In this document: positions 57,634 through 64,000 of the stretch, one piece after another | How the letters are laid out: every line of letters begins with the position of its first letter | How positions within the stretch are numbered: position 1 is the stretch's first letter | Assembly: GCA_963575645.1 (NCBI GenBank) | Contig: OY754470.1 | Span: forward strand, 26,270,501-26,334,500 | Origin: Xanthostigma xanthostigma | Lineage: Eukaryota > Arthropoda > Insecta > Raphidioptera > Raphidiidae | Length of the DNA: 64,000 nucleotides | Direction: 5' to 3' | Notes under the pieces: model-generated | Seen by the model: only the letters and a program-made list of their open reading frames with translations | Databases searched by the model: none | What the model was told of the DNA's origin: nothing | Translations under genes and position numbers: made by a program

Positions 57634-59017
57634 TACATTATATTGTTAACAATAAATGAAAAAAAAAATTAATTTAATAAACTGGGAGTCACGTACTTCA
57701 CTTTAACTAACACTATTAATTTAATGTAATACCGCAATATCTTTAACAGTATCAGCTGTTTCCGTATGTAAATGAACGCGGTAAAATATTTATTTTCGGT
57801 TCACGTTTGAATGCATTTTTGCTTCAAGGCATTGTTTTGAAGGATCAAGACGGGTGTAAAATAATAGGGCGTTTTCAGAAATCTGCGAATAGGAGGTGGG
57901 GGGGGGCACATACTCTTAGTTACGCCACTGTTCCAGAGCTTACATAATGTCGGCTTGTATTTATTTCCAAACTACGTTTCTATACATTTTTTCATTGGTT
58001 TTGAGCGTAAAAATCACTTTAAATTTTGAAAAAAAGAAACAGTCTACATAAGTACATTTTATTTTAATTTAAAAATTAATATATTTTTGCTTGTCATCAA
58101 ACAAAAGTCATAAAACTACGCAACTGTCGAATTAATAAAAATTGTAAAACATGTTTAACCGTTAGGTATGGTTTCTTTTTACGACAAGTACAGTTACGCT
58201 AAGTCGATTTTCGGTCAATTTTGCGTTCCGCTTTTATGCAAAATGATTTCACGAATTCACATTAAAACGTGTTTAATCATCGATCGAATACAAACTAATG
58301 TTCAAAAAAAATTATACACGAACAGCTGTAGGTTACCAAAAGAATTTGATTTATTTAATAATTATCCAACTGCAAAAGCATATCCGCCGCGGGTTTGAGA
58401 GGGGGAAAATACGGCAGTTATCCCACTGGAAAAACATACATATTATATTGGCCACCCCCACCTGGAAACGTTTTTAGCGGCGCCCATGTGCATAGGACAG
58501 GTATATTATAATAATTATATGGTTATACCAATTACAATTCGTATCTCATGTTTTTTAGTCCGTTGGGTTTAACTTTAATTTTGAAAATTTCTAAAGACGG
58601 TTACGTTTACAATAGTAAACTGACTGACTGTATAGTGTATACTGTATAGCTCTAAACAATTAAATATTATTCTTTAAAAAACCTGAACAACTTACCAACG
58701 TCAGATTATTTCTGTGTACGGCAATATCGGTTTTAATAAAAATCACACAACAGTCACATCACTAAAACCGCACTAGCAAAATTTATATTCTCACAGAATA
58801 TAGGGGAGATAGTAGACAAAATATTCGTCCGAGATGCCAACACACAACGGTATACCTGCGTATAGCTAATGCACACGACTAACACAATGCAACACGTCCG
58901 CTGTGTTGGCGCGCTATCAATTCTCCAGGCTGGCGTGGAGGACCCTTCCAGCCGTGCGTCAACTTACACACAGTCTCATACACAATATACACGCATACCC
59001 ACACATAGGTATAAATA
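57634..59017. other. Intergenic sequence; one doubtful open frame
   Basis: A 76-codon + frame at 58168-58398 matches nothing I recognise. The hAT-like end TAGTTACGCCACTG at 57916-57930 has no partner found. Confidence 0.35.
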
Positions 59018-59568
59018 CGTCGTTAAAGTCAGCAGCACCAAAATGCCGCCTGACAAAATTGTTGGCATGAGAATAAAAGGCTAATTAAGGCGTAATTTGG
59101 TGCCCCATTTTTAATTTTAGGGCTTCTCTTCGTTTAGGTAAAACCGGTGGAGCTGCTAGTTTTAAAATGAGTGACCCGCTTCTCCACCATATGGATCCCC
59201 CCTGTAACCGTATAGAAGACAAAGATTTTAACGAAAAATAAAGAGCCCTAAATTTAGAAATAAAGCACTAAATTAGTCCTCAACTAGCTCTTAAATCTCA
59301 TGCAATCGCTGACAATATTCCACATTGCGGCACTGCCAGCTTGACCCGCTTCTCCACCATAAGTAACCCTAAAAATGTGGCACTAAATTGACCCTTAACT
59401 CTTATACCATTCTTTTCATTATTTGGTTCTGTGGCGCTGCTAACTTTTTCCTGTTCGACAGGTTTGCATAAAATAATGGGAATCCTAAAATTAGCCCTTA
59501 AAAAGCCTTTAATTTTCATGCCAATAATTTTGTCAGGCGGCATTTTGGTGCTGCTGACTTTAGCAACG
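59018..59568. repeat. 551-bp foldback element
   Basis: CGTCGTTAAAGTCAGCAGCA at the left and the complement of AAAGTCAGCAGCACCAAAAT at the right, with GCCGCCTGACAAAATTG mirrored. CCGCTTCTCCACCATA occurs twice in direct orientation in the core (59167, 59346). Confidence 0.75.
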
Positions 59569-59841
59569 CGATATATATTTAGACCGCGAACCACGAACGT
59601 CATGCGCTGGAGCCAACGGAGTTCTGCGCCGACGAACCATACCACTGCGGAAGTCGCTTCGGCTCCATTCGGGTATTATCGACTTCTCCAGCGCAATTTA
59701 ATTATAATTGTTGTAGCGCACCGAATACAGATGGTACCTACAGACGGAGGACCTGTTTTTAGTTTTCACTATACTTTAGGGACTTGTATTACTGAGGAAT
59801 TGCAAAATCTGTTTTCTAGATCAAATACAGGAGAAGGATCC

Positions 59842-60012
59842 AGGGCCTGATCTAATTAGGCTAGAGCCTAGCGCACAGGAACGAGGGGGCGCTGAACTTG
59901 TCTTTGCAAGCACCACTTACTGACAGAATAAAATTTAGGCACAGACGGGACAGGCAGGGGGGGCATATTCATAGCTAGCCTAGGACTGACAGAACCCTAA
60001 CTCAGGCGCTGG
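59842..60012. mobile_element. Short hAT-type element with 8-bp target duplication
   Basis: Flanked by AAGGATCC at 59834-59841 and 60013-60020. Ends AGGGCCTGATCT and AACTCAGGCGCTGG are imperfect inverted repeats. 171 bp. Confidence 0.7.
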
Positions 60013-60392
60013 AAGGATCCAGTTCTTTTGATTTGAAATCATTTTTTGCGATTTCGCTGGGCGACGGACTCGTCCGGAACAAGCATGCAAAATTTTAGCG
60101 CAATCATGCTAGGTTGCAGAAAATTTGGTTTGATAATAACCTTTTATTGTGATCATATAATCAGTTTTCATACATCAGGAGCAGCCTGATGTGTTTAAAC
60201 TTCCTGTCACCTAGATTTAGAACATCAGATTATATACTCAATGAGTTCTACATAGAAAAAGGTCGCTTTTCAAGCTGAATTTGGATCAAAATGCGTAGAA
60301 AAATGTGGTTTGAAGTGGAAACTGTACAAAAAACGCTGCTAAATACTTACATATATTTATTGTATATATGTTATGAACTATGTGATTAATCA

Positions 60393-60957
60393 GGGCATTA
60401 TGTATAATGCCGGGGCATTATGACTAATGGCAATTCAAATCAGGCCATGTAATAAATAATCATTAAAACTTCATTATTTATCACACTGCCCGGTCATTAT
60501 GAATATTGCTATGTGATTGTTGAGCAATTTGATAATTTAAGTACTACATTTTGTAAGACGTGGGGTGCAGGGACAAATATGTGATACGCACTAGCCAATC
60601 AGAGTACGCAACTCATCCCCTCCTCACAACAGAGCGTATTTTACAATATTTTTTCGTTTTGAGATCTCCCGAACCCAAACAAAATATTTTTAATTTAAGA
60701 CTGATTATCTTAAAAAAAAATATTCGTATTATATTTTGAATTTGTTACTAAGTACTATTCGTACCTTCCTACCATAATTATTTTATAATAATGTATGTCA
60801 ACATTTAAATAATTTAATAAAAATATCTTTTATTATTCTGCCCACTATGTGAAGGGCATTATTCATAATGTCCAGTCAATTTAATTATTTGAATAGTTTT
60901 TATCACACTGCCCTCTCATATTGGACATTTTTCAAACTGCCCGGGCATTATTAATAA
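60393..60957. repeat. Repeat region with GGGCATTAT...ATAATGCC ends
   Basis: GGGCATTATGTATAATGCCG near 60394, and CCCGGGCATTATTAATAATG near 60941, with further GGGCATTAT and TCACACTGCCC copies at 60480, 60855 and 60904. Probably one or two decayed miniature elements. Confidence 0.5.
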
Positions 60958-60999
60958 TGCATATATACACAGAGGGGTGGATCCGGGAACATAACTGTG

Positions 61000-61068
61000 T
61001 TCACCGTGGACATAACTGTGTCCACCCTGGATATAACTGTGTCCACCGTGGACACAGCTGTGTCCGAT
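61000..61068. repeat. Tandem palindromic repeat of GTGGACATAACTGTGTCCAC
   Basis: About three and a half units of roughly 21 bp; each reads almost the same on both strands. Confidence 0.8.
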
Positions 61069-62860
61069 AGTAAAGAGTTGAATAAAAAACTATTTCTATG
61101 TATCTAGTAGGATACAAGAATTATTTGCTGTTATCTCTATCGGTGAACATACTGTAGAGTACATAAATGTCATTCACAATTATTAATTTTGAAATCGTGC
61201 TCAATAATTGCAAAATATTTTTTTCTGAAAAGTTCATGTACATAAATGTTACAATATCGTGAAGAATAATCTTTTCGTTAGAGCAAATGAAATGAAAAAA
61301 GATATCAAAATAATAACTCAATTTATTTACAACTTTATTTACAAACATAATAGTAATATCGACAATTAAAATTTTATTTTTCAAATAATAAGAAAAATAT
61401 GCAACAAAACGAAATTTTTAACAAAAAAAATAAATAATAACTAGTCGATACGAACTACGTTCGCGTTCATTAAATAATATTGAGACGCAGGTAATGAGAA
61501 CGTATTGGGAATTATTATTAAAATATTCGATGTAAAAAATTAAGCAAAAATTCCGGAAATTTTGATACAATTCTGATTCAGAAAGAAAAATACGTATCTT
61601 TAAGCTCGCTTTATATGAAACACTTTCCTAATTAGGATTTGAAATTTTGATTAAAACTGATTTTGTGGTAATATTATACACATTTCGTTGCATCGCATGA
61701 GGTTTTTTAAATAAGAATCGTTTTCTAACATTCCATTCAAAATTCTGACCAGAAAGATGTCTTGTATAAAACGGGCCTTAAAATTATTTACGTAAGTGGT
61801 ATTATTTTTTCAGGAAATATGTTTATTTGTAGATATTTATACTAAATATCAGTAAAAAAGATAATTGATAGATATGATAAAATTAATTTTCTTTTGTGTA
61901 GCCATGAGATAAAAATTATCTTTTGTATTTAGTTAACGAGTGATACAATTCATATTTGAAAGAATTAAGTGACGACTACACTTACAAATTAAATATATGC
62001 TTTTATATTTTTACTTCAATTAAATATTTTGAATATTCATTTATTGGCGATATATTTGAATAAATCGATTTTCCTGAAATTAAAGGATGGATTTTCAGTT
62101 TTGAAAGGATATGTTTTGAAACTCGGTCATATTATAATTATTGTAAAATGTATTTAACAAATAATGAAACATTATTAAAATACAATGTCTTATTTATAAA
62201 ATGAAATTAATGAAAATGATTACTTATTAACTAGTCTGACGAATGAAATTGTTGCTTTAACTAAATTACGATTTTTGCAGGTTTTAACATCATTATATAC
62301 AAATCTTGCTGAGTTTCGTGAAAAAATAATAAGTCTTGTATTGTGAAATATAAAAAAAAGAGCTTAAGATTATTGTTAAGTTAATGGCTGAAAAACATAG
62401 ATCGACGGTACAAAGACTATTAAGCAGTCCTTGCATTCAATTTCCTAAGAAGTCTTAGTTAATGCGAAAACATTTTGGAAGTATTAAATAAAACAATTTT
62501 AACACGAAAAAATAAAAAACAAAATGAAAAAACCTAAACATTCTGTTTAATAGTAATAAAGTGAGTGGTGTATGCATTTTCAGTTAGCAAATATTGCATT
62601 TAAAATAAATAATACAATGTGACTTTTTCAACTCAGGTAAACAAGAATTGAATCAATGAAATTGCTTTTTACAAAAATAAAAACGTAATTAATCACTTTG
62701 GCAGTCAGTACAGGGCTTAAAGGAAAAAATCAGAAAATCCCTGATGACCTTTGTAATATGTTTTAAGGTCATAGATTTGATTAATTAAAATGTTCATTTT
62801 GTACTGAACGTTTTCTTCATCTAATCTCACTGTGGATAGAGGATTCTTTTAAATTAAAGA
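61069..62860. other. Downstream region of the thioredoxin-like gene; no other gene seen
   Basis: Very AT-rich and free of obvious repeats; part is probably the 3' UTR of the gene ending at 62861. Confidence 0.4.
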
Positions 62861-63991
62861 TCACGCTTTGGGTGGATGAGCGGGCGGAGGGGCTGGAGTT
62901 GTCTTGAAACATTGTAGTAAGAAGGCTGTGTAGACAACGAAGGCTATTGTTATTGCAATTAGCACATACATAAATAGATTTAATTCCGGTTGTCGGAAAC
63001 GATTCTTCCGTAGCCATTCCAAGACTTGTTCCTCAGAGTGCAAGTCACCTGTAATTAACGATATTGTCAATTAATAAGATTGCGATTGCTCATAGTGCAT
63101 GTCTTCTAAAATGTTGCGAGGATTTTGCACCGTTCCAAACGTTATAGATTATAGAAAATATTTTGTGATGAAAAAATATATATATTGATGAACTGGAAGT
63201 AATATAGAAACAAGTCTGAAAACCATTGTTTTTTGTTTTACATTCTGTTAATTCTTGCAAAATATTGAATCATTTTTTGTTTTTGAAACTAATTTGTGCG
63301 AAATTATACTAATAAAAATATAATGAAATGCTTTAATCACAATTTATCCCAAAACGAAGGTACAATCTATTGTTTAGCATATAAGTATACTGGAAATTCG
63401 TAAAATATCCATTTTACCTCTGTATATACTTGGAAATCTCTTTCGAAAATAAACAATTGCGGGTAATTTTGTAACGCCCCATTTTCGAGCGTAGCGTGGA
63501 TCTGCCATTTTTACGAATGTAATATCGAAATTATCTGTTTCTCCATCAATTTTTTCCAATTTTTCCATTACAATGTCACTCTCTTCTGATTCTACGTCAT
63601 CTGTAAGAAATGATAAGCGGTATATAATTGTTTCTCGGAATAAAATAGGTTATCCATTAATACTTACAGAAATAAACAGTGACGAATTCATTTTCATCCA
63701 GCAATTTGTCTAACATTTTTTTGTTGACTTCTTCAATTTCATTTTTAATTTCGAAAACATCCTGCGACGTCAACCAATCTAAAACTTTCTCTTCTTGTAA
63801 AAGATCTCCATCATAGATCATTGGAGTCTTTTTTCGAAAGAATACGAGTGAAGGGAGAGAGACGATATTATATTTTGCAGCGACTTCTGAACTAGAAACT
63901 TTTACAAAATCTATTCCAAATAGGTCAGCTTCGTCATCTACTTTTTCTAATTCTTCTAATATTTCTGTACACTCTGGACAATCGTCTTCAT
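62861..63991 (-). CDS. Membrane-anchored multi-thioredoxin-domain protein, 3' part
   Basis: Exons on the minus strand: 63991-63668, 63600-63418 and 63048-62861 (TGA), in phase. The gene continues beyond the window; 63991 follows an acceptor CTCTTTTAG. The first exon is 324 nt, starts and ends in phase 1, and codes for one thioredoxin-like domain with a CPEC redox motif, a cis-Pro-like SLPSLVFFRK strand and a charged C-terminal helix. The next two exons code for a second such domain (KLPAIVYFRKR) in which the CxxC is replaced (ESEES), then a membrane segment of about 20-24 hydrophobic residues (MYVLIAITIAFVVY core) and a proline-rich tail. Resembles insect proteins of the Drosophila l(2)01289 type and, more distantly, protein disulphide isomerases and calsequestrin (from memory). 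Likely lumenal, type I; substrate unknown. Confidence 0.85.
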
Positions 63992-64000
63992 CTAAAAGAG

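Noticed and set aside
59298..59850. Overlapping open frames on both strands (115 and 139 codons)
   Set aside because: They lie largely in the foldback element 59018-59568, mirror each other, and show no domain.

Overview
The window is nuclear DNA of an animal, almost certainly an insect. It is AT-rich, its genes are split by short and long introns with GT-AG junctions, and the gaps are packed with non-autonomous mobile elements. Three things point to an insect: a ZAD-plus-C2H2 zinc-finger gene (an arthropod-type architecture), a myosin VI most like the insect forms, and repeat families of the kind common in insect genomes. I could not fix the order.

Genes. (1) 310-5079, + strand: the 3' three quarters of a fatty-acid amide hydrolase 2-like amidase; its first exons lie left of the window. 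(2) 6553-20826, - strand: a complete myosin VI heavy chain, 18 coding exons giving 1240 codons, with motor, IQ, charged helix and cargo-binding domain all recovered. It converges tail-to-tail on the amidase. (3) 45120-51258, + strand: a two-exon ZAD/C2H2 zinc-finger protein of 457 codons, with a 4.8-kb intron full of nested repeats. (4) 62861-63991, - strand: the 3' end of a gene for a membrane-anchored protein made of repeated thioredoxin-like domains; the rest lies right of the window.

Everything else is intron or intergenic sequence, mostly repeats. The main families are: Helitrons (start TC, end CTAG, inserted between A and T), five of which carry a tRNA-like module; a second, Helitron-like family; hAT-type miniature elements, three with perfect 8-bp target duplications; many long foldback elements; tRNA-derived SINE-like sequences; one probable LTR; the C-terminal remnant of a non-LTR reverse transcriptase; and tandem repeats with periods of 99, 120 and 165 bp. 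No CRISPR, operon, rRNA or prokaryotic feature is present.

The four genes do not form an obvious pathway (lipid amide hydrolysis, minus-end actin motor, transcription factor, membrane thioredoxin-like protein). The most unusual content is in the mobile elements: the tRNA-bearing Helitrons, and foldback elements whose arms carry CTGAAGA...CGAAACG motifs that resemble the hammerhead ribozyme core of Penelope-like elements.
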